From positions 1-55,847 of the forward strand of contig CAJWBH010000022.1 of NCBI GenBank assembly GCA_913019975.1: a stretch of DNA of 55,847 nucleotides, written 5' to 3'. Positions 48,858 through 55,847 of this stretch are shown piece after piece (the first letter of the stretch is position 1; every line of letters begins with the position of its first letter). The stretch is from Thalassolituus maritimus (GTDB taxonomy: Bacteria > Pseudomonadota > Gammaproteobacteria > Pseudomonadales > Oceanobacteraceae). The translations under genes and the position numbers were made by a program. Under the pieces are notes generated by a model that was not told the DNA's origin, ran no database searches, and saw nothing but the letters and a program-made list of their open reading frames with translations.

Positions 48858-49377
48858 ACTGAGTCTCTGCCAGCGCCTCAATCGAATGGGGCACATGCGC
48901 GCAATCCGCCTGTTTTTTAAAGGCGTCAGCCGCCTTGGCGATGGTGTGTTCTGGTATTCACTGGCGTTAGCGCTGCCACTACTTGCGGGCATGGAAGGTC
49001 TGGCGAAACTAGGCCATATCACAGTCGCTGGGCTGGTGTGCATTCTGGTCTACAGTCAGCTCAAAAATCGCCTGGTTCGTAAGCGCCCGTTTATTTCATT
49101 TCCGGACATTCACGCACACACAGCGCCGCTGGATAAATACAGCTTTCCATCTGGCCATACCATGAATGCTGTGAATTTTGCGGTACTGTTTACCTGGGCG
49201 TATCCGCCGCTGGCTTATATCGTTGTGCCTTTCGCGTTTCTAGTGGCTCTGTCACGCGTCATCCTTGGCATGCACTACCCAACCGACGTTGCCGTCGGAG
49301 CTGCGTTAGGGATTATCCTCAGCTGGACATCACTGCTGCTGTTTCCGCTGGGAATGTTTGCAGACCTGATGGGTTAA
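48793..49377 (+). CDS. PAP2-family phosphatase
   Basis: 194 residues with about five membrane helices. The three phosphatase signatures are present: KNRLVRKRPF (KxxxxxxRP), YSFPSGHTMNAV (PSGH) and SRVILGMHYPTDVAVG (SRxxxxxHxxxD). GAGG precedes the ATG by nine bases. It is translationally overlapped with the glycosyltransferase (65 bases), so the two may act in one pathway. Confidence 0.88.
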   Translation: MDILKQREARAEFLFRRADHFELSLCQRLNRMGHMRAIRLFFKGVSRLGDGVFWYSLALALPLLAGMEGLAKLGHITVAGLVCILVYSQLKNRLVRKRPFISFPDIHAHTAPLDKYSFPSGHTMNAVNFAVLFTWAYPPLAYIVVPFAFLVALSRVILGMHYPTDVAVGAALGIILSWTSLLLFPLGMFADLMG

Positions 49378-49397
49378 GCTGCTTTAAGGCATGCCGC

Positions 49398-50663
49398 TTA
49401 ATGACCGGCATGCCCTGACAATAAACTCCCCTGCCACACCACCCCCACCGCAAAGCGGTCCTGCTCTTCAGGCAACGTCTGATCTGAAGTGTATTCAGCC
49501 CTGAACTCGATCTGAGGGCGCCACTGATACAGCCACGACAGTGAAAAACGTTCAGGGGTGTGGCCATCTTCACTGAGCAGGCCAGCGCCTTCGCCTAAGG
49601 TGGCAGCGGCGGCACCCGTCAGGGTGTTATCCGCGACCAGTCGCTCCGCACGCAACGACACCGTATGGTTGTGCAAAGTAAGATAGGGCTGCAACCAAAC
49701 CGCATACTGGTCTGCGACAATATCGGCTTCGCGACTTCCTGAATCGTGCAGCATACCCTCCATGTTCAACTGCGCCCAGGCGCCTTTTATGCCAACACGA
49801 GCAGATTCTCCAACGCCGACACTGGCCCCTGCATGAACGCCCGTCAGATCGAGATCACCGGTATAACGAACATCCGGAAATTGCACCGCCTGCTCACCCG
49901 GCGCCGCCACCGGTGTATGTTGATGCCCACCACCGTAACGGTGGTCTGCCCGCGAATTGGCCTGCGCCCGGTAATGCCAGGCGCCGATATTGGCATAGAC
50001 AGAACCAACAGAAAACGAGTAGCGCGCAAAGGCATCCCACGCGCCGCCATCAGTACCATCAGTTGCAGGGAAGGCTTTTCCCTGCCAGATCTCTGCTCCA
50101 GCAGACCAGCCAGCCGTTTCGTGCAGCCAGATACGTATTCCCTGATCGTGAAAATGACGGCCAAAAAATACATCGGCAATTAACGAAGGTTCAGTAAATT
50201 TCGACGTCGACCTGTGCGCCAGCAGTTCTGGCGAAAATGCTGCCGACATCCGCCCAACTTCAACAACCCAGGGCCCTTTCACATCGCAGCAGACGAATCC
50301 AATACTTGCGTGTTCGATACCCACACTCTGATGGCCATCGCTGCCGTCGTGTGTACTGACACCCAGCTTAACGAAGGTATTCTCGTCGAGGCGTTTCGCT
50401 GTCATCACAGATACTTCATCCAGACTGACACCCTGTGATACTGGCCATGCATCGCCGCCCATAAAGGCGCCCGGAATTTGCCAGAACTCATACTGATCGA
50501 CCGGTGACGCAGAACGCCATGTCGTCATCACCGTGCCATGCACCTGCGTGGGCTCGCCCTCCGCTGGAATGTAATGGGCATATACCTGAGACGGTAAAGC
50601 CAACACGAGAGACATCCCCGCCGCACTGGCCAGACGCTTAGCAGGAGTCTTGGTTATTTTCAT
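49398..50663 (-). CDS. His-rich outer-membrane-type protein of the mbn-like operon
   Basis: 421 residues with a signal peptide ending near VYA-HYIP. The mature part is rich in beta-strand alternation and His (RADHRYGGGHQHTPV, GSDGHQSVGIEHAS) and has a CC pair (FVCCDVKG). It ends GSLLSGHAGH. Porin-like, but without the terminal Phe of barrel proteins. Not a family I recognise by name. It follows the mbnH-like gene on the same strand, 39 bases on, and may bind or pass metal. Confidence 0.6.
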   Translation of the reverse strand: MKITKTPAKRLASAAGMSLVLALPSQVYAHYIPAEGEPTQVHGTVMTTWRSASPVDQYEFWQIPGAFMGGDAWPVSQGVSLDEVSVMTAKRLDENTFVKLGVSTHDGSDGHQSVGIEHASIGFVCCDVKGPWVVEVGRMSAAFSPELLAHRSTSKFTEPSLIADVFFGRHFHDQGIRIWLHETAGWSAGAEIWQGKAFPATDGTDGGAWDAFARYSFSVGSVYANIGAWHYRAQANSRADHRYGGGHQHTPVAAPGEQAVQFPDVRYTGDLDLTGVHAGASVGVGESARVGIKGAWAQLNMEGMLHDSGSREADIVADQYAVWLQPYLTLHNHTVSLRAERLVADNTLTGAAAATLGEGAGLLSEDGHTPERFSLSWLYQWRPQIEFRAEYTSDQTLPEEQDRFAVGVVWQGSLLSGHAGH

Positions 50664-50702
50664 ACAATAAATTTCCAGCGAATCATTAAAATTATCTGGC
50701 GC

Positions 50703-51893
50703 TTAATCAGCACGCCACGGATTGGAAAATCGAGGATCTGTGAGAAAGGCGTCGTCGGTCAGAGATTCAAGAAATGCCACCAGATCGCTGACCTCTGCAT
50801 CAGTAATCTGGAACGATACCAACACACCATCTTTGTACGGGCTGATACGTCCATCACCCGCATTCTCACCTGAGGCAATCACCCGGCCGCCTGCGGCATA
50901 ATTGCGGATAACGTCTTCCAGCGTCGCCACTGACCCATCGTGATTATAAGGTGCAGTGACGGCGACATTTCGCAAGGATGGCGTACGGAACTGCCCCATA
51001 TGATCCGGATTACCTGTGACTTCGTGGCGCCCGGTATTCGGGTCTGGGTAAGCGCCCATACCATCAATGTTATAGAGGCCGGTGTTATGAAAAAGCGGTT
51101 CGAGGAAAGTGACACCACGGTCTATGGTGGCATCACTGAAGTTATAGCCATCGTGGCAATGAAAACACTCAAGACGCTCGCTATTAAACAGGGCTTCGCC
51201 GCGCTTCGCAGATTCGCTCATTTCGCCGCGATCAAATGCGCTGTCGAACGACGTCATCCCGCGTACAAATGACGCAATGGCTTTGACAGAATTATCCCAG
51301 GCCAGCTCACCCAGTAACGGCTCCTCCTGCTCAGGAAAGGCTGCGGCATACAAACGCAGGTAGGTTTCGTCTGCCTGAATCGACATCAGAATCTGTTCGA
51401 AATTACTCTCGTTAATGCCATGCTCAATGGGCGATTCGCCAAACAACGGCAGCATGACCTGCTGCTCGATTGTGGCCAGAGCTGGGTTGCCCCACGTCAG
51501 ATTATTAAAGTACGCCGCGTTGGTCAGCGACTGGCTGTTGCGCGGATGCACCTCGCCAGTCGCACCCAGCGGGTGCTGTACACCATCGCTGAACGCACGC
51601 GCTTGCTCGTGACAACTGGAGCAACTGATTTCACCATTAACCGATAAACGCGCATCGTAAAAAAGATGACGCCCGAGCTGGAATTTTTCTTCCGTCATCG
51701 GGTTATCGTCGGGCTCGTAAGGGAGCGGAACAGACGCTGGTACGCGCCAGTCAAACGCCGATTCACGCGCACCGGCATCATCGACGAATGTCTGGCTCTC
51801 TGTCTGGCAACCACTCAGAAACAGAGCGGCTGAAACAAGAGCGAATAACCTGGTCACGTTAATTCTGAACACAGCAAACACAGATCTGATCAC
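50703..51893 (-). CDS. mbnH: MbnH-family di-haem enzyme (MauG-like)
   Basis: 396 residues. Lipoprotein signal with lipobox FLSGC (Cys29). Two c-type haem sites: CSSCH at 91-95 and CFHCH at 243-247. GRHLFYDARLSVNGEISCSSCH, QSLTNAAYFNNLTWGNPA and HMGQFRTPSLRNVAVTAPYNHDGSVATLEDVI match the di-haem peroxidase/MauG group, and specifically the MbnH type. In the characterised case MbnH oxidises a Trp of MbnP to kynurenine. It uses a GTG start overlapping the mbnP stop (GTGA). Confidence 0.85.
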   Translation of the reverse strand: MIRSVFAVFRINVTRLFALVSAALFLSGCQTESQTFVDDAGARESAFDWRVPASVPLPYEPDDNPMTEEKFQLGRHLFYDARLSVNGEISCSSCHEQARAFSDGVQHPLGATGEVHPRNSQSLTNAAYFNNLTWGNPALATIEQQVMLPLFGESPIEHGINESNFEQILMSIQADETYLRLYAAAFPEQEEPLLGELAWDNSVKAIASFVRGMTSFDSAFDRGEMSESAKRGEALFNSERLECFHCHDGYNFSDATIDRGVTFLEPLFHNTGLYNIDGMGAYPDPNTGRHEVTGNPDHMGQFRTPSLRNVAVTAPYNHDGSVATLEDVIRNYAAGGRVIASGENAGDGRISPYKDGVLVSFQITDAEVSDLVAFLESLTDDAFLTDPRFSNPWRAD

Positions 51894-52933
51894 TCAGCGG
51901 ATTCTTTCTCACGTACGGAAAATACCGATTGTTCAGACTCTGCATTTTCACCCGTTCCCAAATCCAGGCCCAAGCCCAGATTAGCGAATACAGCCTCACA
52001 CTCAGGGTCGGTCGTGCCCGACATACACCCCGGTGCACCACCCTCGTCCTGTGCCACACTGACGCCACTCACCAGCGCCGCGTAATCGATCACGATCTCA
52101 GCCTGCTCGACATCAATAGCACCAAGCTCAATCGTGATTTCAGGGCGGTTAGGATTTTCACAGGTTTCTGGCTCGGTGCCCGACTCCAGATCGGATACCG
52201 ACACTGGGCAACCCGTGCTACCCAGGTGCATATTCCAACGATTGCCTGTGCGTTCGCCGTCTTGCGGGTCAGTCCAACCACCGACTGGAGCCACATCAAT
52301 GCCCGTGAACTTATATCCGCCCTGCCAGTTCCAGCCCGCGCCAGATGCCCGCCCAGGATTACGCAAAGGCTCATCGGCCGCTGCCTGATCCTTGTGGTTC
52401 AGATCAAAGGGTACCCCCAAGGTGAAACGAATGGCCGCGACCGTTACGCCCTCTTCGACTGTTGCGGTGACTTGCACACCATCATTAAAGTTCGGGTTAA
52501 CATCGGCCTCTGCTTCGCACCCGAGAGTGTCACGAAAATCGAGTTGAGCTACCCGGCTGTTCTGTGACGGACTGGTTTCAGAAGCATCACTCTCACCTGA
52601 AGCGGTTGTCGATACATCATCAAGGCTCAGTTCAATCTCAGCGCCTGTGTCTGTCACCAACTTAAAATCGTGAACATAAAAACGGAAATCAACAAAACTG
52701 ACGGTCGACGCATCGCTACCCACATTCAGATAATCTTCACCGCAAACAACATCAGCATCGCCCACCACGGCCGCAAACGGGATAGTCGCGGCAATCTCAC
52801 GAGGGCCTACAATTTCAGTCGACGAGCTGCTGTCACCACCACATGCGGTCAAAAGCGCGGAAGAAGAGAGCACGGCTGAAGCAATCAGCGCAGTCGAAAA
52901 AAAAGACGTCGGAGCAGTAAATAAGGGGCGCAC
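51890..52933 (-). CDS. mbnP: MbnP-family copper-binding lipoprotein
   Basis: 347 residues, GTG start eight bases after AGGA. Lipobox LLTAC (Cys31). FRFYVHDFKLV, PFDLNHKD (His180), GWNWQGGYKF (Trp201, Trp203), NRWNMHLGSTGC (His236, Cys242) are family landmarks; cysteines also at 139, 258, 303 and 312. In the characterised family the Trp of this region is converted to kynurenine by MbnH to form a high-affinity copper site. First gene of mbnP-mbnH-OMP, with a TATAAT -10 about 30 bases before the start. No methanobactin precursor or biosynthesis genes are in the window. Confidence 0.85.
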   Translation of the reverse strand: MRPLFTAPTSFFSTALIASAVLSSSALLTACGGDSSSSTEIVGPREIAATIPFAAVVGDADVVCGEDYLNVGSDASTVSFVDFRFYVHDFKLVTDTGAEIELSLDDVSTTASGESDASETSPSQNSRVAQLDFRDTLGCEAEADVNPNFNDGVQVTATVEEGVTVAAIRFTLGVPFDLNHKDQAAADEPLRNPGRASGAGWNWQGGYKFTGIDVAPVGGWTDPQDGERTGNRWNMHLGSTGCPVSVSDLESGTEPETCENPNRPEITIELGAIDVEQAEIVIDYAALVSGVSVAQDEGGAPGCMSGTTDPECEAVFANLGLGLDLGTGENAESEQSVFSVREKESAE

Positions 52934-52968
52934 AGTGTCATCCTGTCGGTAGGTTGCAAGTGCGACGA

Positions 52969-52974
52969 ATTATA
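52969..52974 (-). promoter_or_regulatory. -10 element of the mbnP operon
   Basis: On the minus strand TATAAT, about 36 bases before the mbnP GTG; predicted start near 52962. No good -35 is seen, fitting activator dependence together with the palindrome at 52997-53013. Confidence 0.5.
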
Positions 52975-52996
52975 GAGATGGTGCCGGGATTGAGAA

Positions 52997-53013
52997 TGCG
53001 ACAGGTTGTCGCA
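52997..53013. promoter_or_regulatory. Perfect palindrome upstream of mbnP, candidate operator
   Basis: TGCGACA-GGT-TGTCGCA, 7-base perfect arms. Its centre is about 43 bases upstream of the predicted mbnP start, over the missing -35. It is also between the dinB stop and mbnP. Confidence 0.5.
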
Positions 53014-53051
53014 GTTGGGCAGAGCCAGCTCTCAGGGGGGGTTATAAGAGC

Positions 53052-54095
53052 TCAGAACAGATTCAGCTGCTTTTCACTGATCTGAGGAAAGCGCCCACCA
53101 ATACCTAACAGGCGTACAGGCTTGTCTTCCCGTTTCAGAGCCTGAAGCAATAACCGCTGAAAACCCTCGGGCGTCGCCGATTCCTGAATATCGGCCATGG
53201 TGGTCTGAGTGAAATCAGCGAACTTCACTTTTACGAAAGGCGCCAGCGCTTCTGGCTTCCAGGGGGTTCGGCTTACCCTCTCCTGCCACTTCTCGTATAG
53301 AGCCGAGACCTCAGCCACGCACTCTTCATGGCGGGTCTTATCCTGAGCATAGGTACGCTCGACACTGACGGACTTGCGCTCACGATCCATACTCAACGGT
53401 CGGTTATCCTGTCCCCGACAACGCTGATATAAATGGACACCTGAGCGGCCAAAACGACGTACCAGTTCATTGAGATCCCAGCTTCGGGCGTCGTCGCAGG
53501 TTTCGATACCCAATACCTTTAAGCGCGCCTGAAACGCCGGGCCAATACCGGGAATACGGCCAACAGGTAACGCCTTCACGAATTCATCCACTTCTTGAGG
53601 CGGAATCATCTTCTGGCCATCGGGCTTATTCCAGTCACTCGCGACCTTCGCCAGAAACTTATTCGGTGCACCGCCCACCGACACACTGATACCTAACTCG
53701 TGCCTGACGCGCTCACGAATCTCAGCCGCTACCTGACTCGCCTGCTGATCCGGGTCTAACTCAAGATACGCCTCATCAACCGATACCTGCTCAAGCAAGG
53801 GTGAATAATCACGCAGGATATTCATCACCTGAGCAGAGACCTCACGGTACAGCTCCATACGACCACGCAACAACACCAGATCAGGGCAAAGACGACGCGC
53901 CGTCGCCGTCGCCATCGCCGAGCGAACCCCAAATACCCGAGCCGGATAATTACAGGTCGCGATAACACCGCGCCGGTCAGATTCACCACCAATCGCAATC
54001 GGCACATCACGCAGATGCGGCTGCTCACGCATCTCAACCGCCGCGAAAAAGCAGTCACAGTCGATATGCAATACCTTACGGCCAGGCTCACTCAT
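53052..54095 (-). CDS. dinB: DNA polymerase IV
   Basis: Y-family translesion polymerase. The start at 54095 (MSEPGRKVLHIDCDCFFAAVEM) gives 347 residues. Catalytic Asp12 and Asp107/Glu108 (VSVDEAYLEL) are present; the little-finger region ends in the beta-clamp-binding-like EKQLNLF. An in-frame upstream start at 54176 would include the LexA box in the coding region and is rejected. The C-terminal helix-hairpin region contains GRIPGIGPAFQARLKVLGI. Confidence 0.95.
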   Translation of the reverse strand: MSEPGRKVLHIDCDCFFAAVEMREQPHLRDVPIAIGGESDRRGVIATCNYPARVFGVRSAMATATARRLCPDLVLLRGRMELYREVSAQVMNILRDYSPLLEQVSVDEAYLELDPDQQASQVAAEIRERVRHELGISVSVGGAPNKFLAKVASDWNKPDGQKMIPPQEVDEFVKALPVGRIPGIGPAFQARLKVLGIETCDDARSWDLNELVRRFGRSGVHLYQRCRGQDNRPLSMDRERKSVSVERTYAQDKTRHEECVAEVSALYEKWQERVSRTPWKPEALAPFVKVKFADFTQTTMADIQESATPEGFQRLLLQALKREDKPVRLLGIGGRFPQISEKQLNLF

Positions 54096-54143
54096 GGGTA
54101 CGTCACTCCTGCCCCAAACGACGGGCAAATGCTCATGACGAAA

Positions 54144-54163
54144 TACTGTATACATAAACAGTA
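54144..54163 (-). promoter_or_regulatory. LexA (SOS) box of dinB
   Basis: TACTGTATACATAAACAGTA matches the CTGT-N8-ACAG SOS consensus with the usual flanking TA/TA. It lies about 50 bases upstream of the dinB ATG. Confidence 0.85.
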
Positions 54164-54176
54164 TTCTTGGCAACAC

Positions 54177-54462
54177 CGGTAAATTCAGTGCTCATTTGCA
54201 AGATCAGAACAAAACGAGCATACACACTATGAAACCTATCAATAAGAAACACCCCATTGAAATCAGTTAGTTGCAAATTCTGTAGGGGTGATAGTGTGCG
54301 GAATGTAAAGCCTATGAAGGCGTGTAAACGCGCATGCTCACTTTCACACTGGCAAAAGGCGTCGCCTCAGGCACTTTTCATAGTGGTGACAGGGGGTTAT
54401 GCTCGAAACATCGAAAGGAAGCGGAGCGTCAAAACGCGCACGCTCACAAATAAACTAATGAA
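54177..54462. other. Non-coding flank between dinB promoter and IS element
   Basis: No supported gene. It holds a near-perfect 16-base direct repeat (AAACGCGC, then AT or AC, then GCTCAC) at 54326-54341 and 54432-54447, a 7-base inverted repeat CTATGAA/TTCATAG (54312-54318, 54377-54383) and a 6-base hairpin GAGCGT/ACGCTC (54424-54445). The composition looks unlike the genes before it. Confidence 0.5.
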
Positions 54463-54475
54463 ATGGACACCCCTC
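54463..54475. repeat. Left inverted repeat of the IS
   Basis: ATGGACACCCCTC, exact reverse complement of 55730-55742. Confidence 0.9.
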
Positions 54476-54515
54476 CCTTACACTGAAACTTCAGTTTCTT
54501 CGCGGGAGATGGTTT

Positions 54516-55547
54516 ATGGAACGGCTAACAGTGATAGGAATCGACCTGGCAAAATCGGTGATTCAGATCCATGGCAGTGATAGCAGAGGAAAATGCTTAA
54601 TTCGTAAAAAGCTTCGACGTAATCAGTTGTTACCATTTCTGGGTAAGTTACCTCGTTGCTTAATCGGGATGGAAGCTTGTGGCGGTTCTCATTACTGGGC
54701 TAGAGAAATAAAGCAGCTTGGCCATGATGTGAAATTAATACCGCCGCAATTTGTGAAGCCTTACGTAAAAACGAATAAAACTGACGTTGCGGATGCAGAA
54801 GCAATCTGTGAGGCGGTTGATCGGCCAACAATGAGGTTTGTGCCAATAAAAGGTCCAGAGCAACAAGCAGTACTGCTTTTGCATCGAGAGCGGGAAGGGT
54901 TGATAAAGGAGCGGACGGCAGTAATTAATCGCATACGCTCATCCTTTTCCGAATTTGGAGTGGCGATTCCTGCAGGACCGAAGCGGTTGAGGCAATGGTT
55001 GTCAGATTCATATGGAGATGTTGAAAATGACTTGCCATCAACACTTAATCGCCTGATGCTTCGGATGATCGATCGGTTAAATTATATTGAATCGGAGATC
55101 GGTGATCTTGATAAGGAAATCAATGATCAAAATAAGTCTGATGAACGCTGTAAACGATTAATTGAAGTTCCTGGTGTTGGTCGGTTGGCAGCTTCGGCGA
55201 TAGTAGCAAGCGTCGGTGATGCGAAAGAATTTCGATCAGGGCGAGAATTCGCAGCTTGGTTGGGGCTGGTCCCCAGACAATATTCAAGTGGCGGGAAGCA
55301 AAATTTACAAGGCATCAGCAAGAGAGGTGATGCTTATATTCGTAAGATGCTGATCCATGGTGCCAGAGCCGTAATTCGTCATATGAACAGGAATAATGCT
55401 CCGGTAGATTGGCTTGAAGATCTTATGAGGCGTCGTCACCACAATGTAGTCATCGTGGCGTTGGCGAACAAACTAGCAAGAACGATCTGGGCTTTGCTGA
55501 GCAAGGAACAGAGTTACAAAAGATATGAAGACACCGTAGTTGCGTAA
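54516..55547 (+). CDS. IS110-family transposase
   Basis: 343 residues. DEDD-type N-terminal catalytic residues Asp10 (GIDLAK), Glu53 (GMEACGGSHYW), Asp90 and Asp93 (KTDVADAEAI). The C-terminal Transposase_20-type region starts EVPGVGRLAASAIVASVGDAKEF and contains RQYSSGGKQNLQGISKRGD with the conserved Ser (257/258). Intact. Works with a guide RNA in characterised relatives. Confidence 0.93.
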   Translation: MERLTVIGIDLAKSVIQIHGSDSRGKCLIRKKLRRNQLLPFLGKLPRCLIGMEACGGSHYWAREIKQLGHDVKLIPPQFVKPYVKTNKTDVADAEAICEAVDRPTMRFVPIKGPEQQAVLLLHREREGLIKERTAVINRIRSSFSEFGVAIPAGPKRLRQWLSDSYGDVENDLPSTLNRLMLRMIDRLNYIESEIGDLDKEINDQNKSDERCKRLIEVPGVGRLAASAIVASVGDAKEFRSGREFAAWLGLVPRQYSSGGKQNLQGISKRGDAYIRKMLIHGARAVIRHMNRNNAPVDWLEDLMRRRHHNVVIVALANKLARTIWALLSKEQSYKRYEDTVVA

Positions 55548-55729
55548 GTGAAATCAGATGTCTAACAGGTAGGACCGCAATCCGGAAACTCTGTTCCTAA
55601 CTACGTTCTTCGGGAACGATAAACTGATAAGAACCGGGTTGGCGAAGTTCATCAAGGATCTGGCCCTAGGCCAATTGGAATCCGAATAGATGGCTGCACT
55701 ACACCAAAGGCAGATTTCGCTTGCACAAT
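55548..55729 (+). ncRNA. Candidate seekRNA / bridge RNA of the IS1111-type element
   Basis: Non-coding between transposase stop and right inverted repeat, where IS1111-group elements encode their guide RNA. It contains clear hairpins: CGTTC-TTCGG-GAACG (near 55604-55618) and TGGCC-CTA-GGCCA (55661-55673). ATAAACTGAT (55619-55628) matches the left flank ATAAACTAAT (54450-54459) with one difference, and ATAGATG (55686-55692) equals the right junction ATAGATG (55741-55747). These may be the guide segments. Confidence 0.5.
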
Positions 55730-55742
55730 GAGGGGTGTCCAT
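55730..55742. repeat. Right inverted repeat of the IS
   Basis: GAGGGGTGTCCAT, exact reverse complement of 54463-54475. Confidence 0.9.
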
Positions 55743-55757
55743 AGATGTTAAGCTTGG

Positions 55758-55786
55758 TTGTTGCGTGATGCGCAACATGCTATTAT
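55758..55786 (+). promoter_or_regulatory. Promoter and operator of higB
   Basis: TTGTTG (55758-55763), 17 bases, TATTAT (55781-55786). A palindrome GTTGCG-TGATG-CGCAAC (55760-55776) sits in the spacer, the usual site for antitoxin autorepression. The predicted start falls at or next to the ATG at 55793. Confidence 0.6.
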
Positions 55787-55792
55787 TCCCTC

Positions 55793-55847
55793 ATGATTAA
55801 ATCATTCCGTCACAAAGGACTGAAACGGTTCTACTCGACTGGCAACA
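55793..55847 (+). CDS. higB: HigB-type toxin (partial, cut by window end)
   Basis: ATG at 55793 reads MIKSFRHKGLKRFYSTGN to the last base of the window. This is the conserved start of HigB/RelE-ParE-type mRNA interferases (IxSFxHKGLxxFxxTG). The rest of the gene and the expected higA antitoxin lie beyond the window. No ribosome site precedes the ATG. Confidence 0.75.
   Translation, partial: MIKSFRHKGLKRFYSTGN

Larger units (their letters stand above)
54463..55742 (+). mobile_element. IS110-family insertion sequence, IS1111-type
   Basis: Bounded by perfect 13-base inverted repeats ATGGACACCCCTC (54463-54475) and GAGGGGTGTCCAT (55730-55742). It holds one transposase and about 180 bases of 3' non-coding sequence. 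Inverted repeats just inside the ends and a downstream non-coding region fit the IS1111 subgroup. True ends may lie a few bases outside the repeats. No target duplication is expected or seen. Base composition is AT-richer than the surrounding housekeeping genes. Confidence 0.85.

Noticed and set aside
54096-54176. Longer dinB start at 54176
   Set aside because: Would put the LexA box inside the coding region; DinB homologues start near MSEPGRKVLHID.
55554-55778. 74-codon minus-strand frame in the IS 3' region
   Set aside because: Covers the inverted repeat and the predicted guide RNA; no protein family resemblance.

Overview
The window is a mostly conserved stretch of a gammaproteobacterial chromosome. 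Gene content and order resemble Pseudomonas and Oceanospirillales-type marine bacteria. The run pilE / ispH-fkpB-lspA-ileS-ribF-murJ-rpsT / proB-obgE-rpmA-rplU / ispB has the same order I know from Pseudomonas, with kdsA placed between rpsT and proB. Moderate GC, DUF3549 and DUF2788 proteins, a CcoM-like peptide and Anr/FNR-type and LexA-type sites also fit. No tRNA, rRNA, CRISPR array or prophage was seen.

Layout. 1-140: an 18-unit CGG repeat at the window edge. 157-2594: pilin and the isoprenoid/lipoprotein-processing genes. 2594-8600: ileS, ribF, murJ, rpsT. 8635-13910: kdsA, proB, obgE, ribosomal proteins L27/L21 and the divergent ispB. 13927-16165: dsbD-trxC redox pair. 16189-20568: a GAF-like coiled-coil protein, a YdcH-like protein, then lipA-lipB-ybeD and dacA. 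20716-27637: less conserved genes (coiled-coil exported protein, YchJ, DUF3549, DedA, methyltransferase, two degenerate GGDEF membrane proteins). 27752-35256: proA-nadD-rsfS-rlmH-mrdA-rodA-mltB-rlpA, the cell-elongation cluster. 35268-48000: accessory genes: a CcoM-like small peptide under an FNR-type promoter, glycosyltransferases, a GAF-Fis regulator, CBS, DUF4404 and DUF2788 proteins, a solute-binding-like protein with an FAD oxidoreductase, TetR and AraC regulators, a DUF481 outer-membrane protein and a MioC-like flavodoxin. 47628-49377: GT4 glycosyltransferase plus PAP2 phosphatase. 49398-52933: an mbnP-mbnH-like operon with a His-rich outer-membrane-type protein, probably for copper handling. 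53052-54095: SOS-regulated dinB. 54463-55742: an IS110-family (IS1111-type) insertion sequence with a candidate guide RNA. 55793-end: the start of a HigB-type toxin gene.

How the genes fit together. The first two thirds are housekeeping: envelope growth (murJ, mrdA, rodA, mltB, rlpA, dacA, kdsA), lipoprotein maturation, isoprenoid and quinone side-chain synthesis (ispH, ispB), lipoate synthesis, proline synthesis (proB and proA at separate sites), ribosome biogenesis (obgE, rsfS, rlmH, rpsT, rplU, rpmA) and periplasmic/cytosolic thiol redox (dsbD, trxC). The last third carries the accessory material. The most unusual items are the copper-type mbn operon with its own perfect palindrome, the IS1111 element whose 3' non-coding region shares short sequences with both flanks, the 39-residue CcoM-like peptide behind a well-placed FNR/Anr box, and a hairpin that can bury the trxC start.
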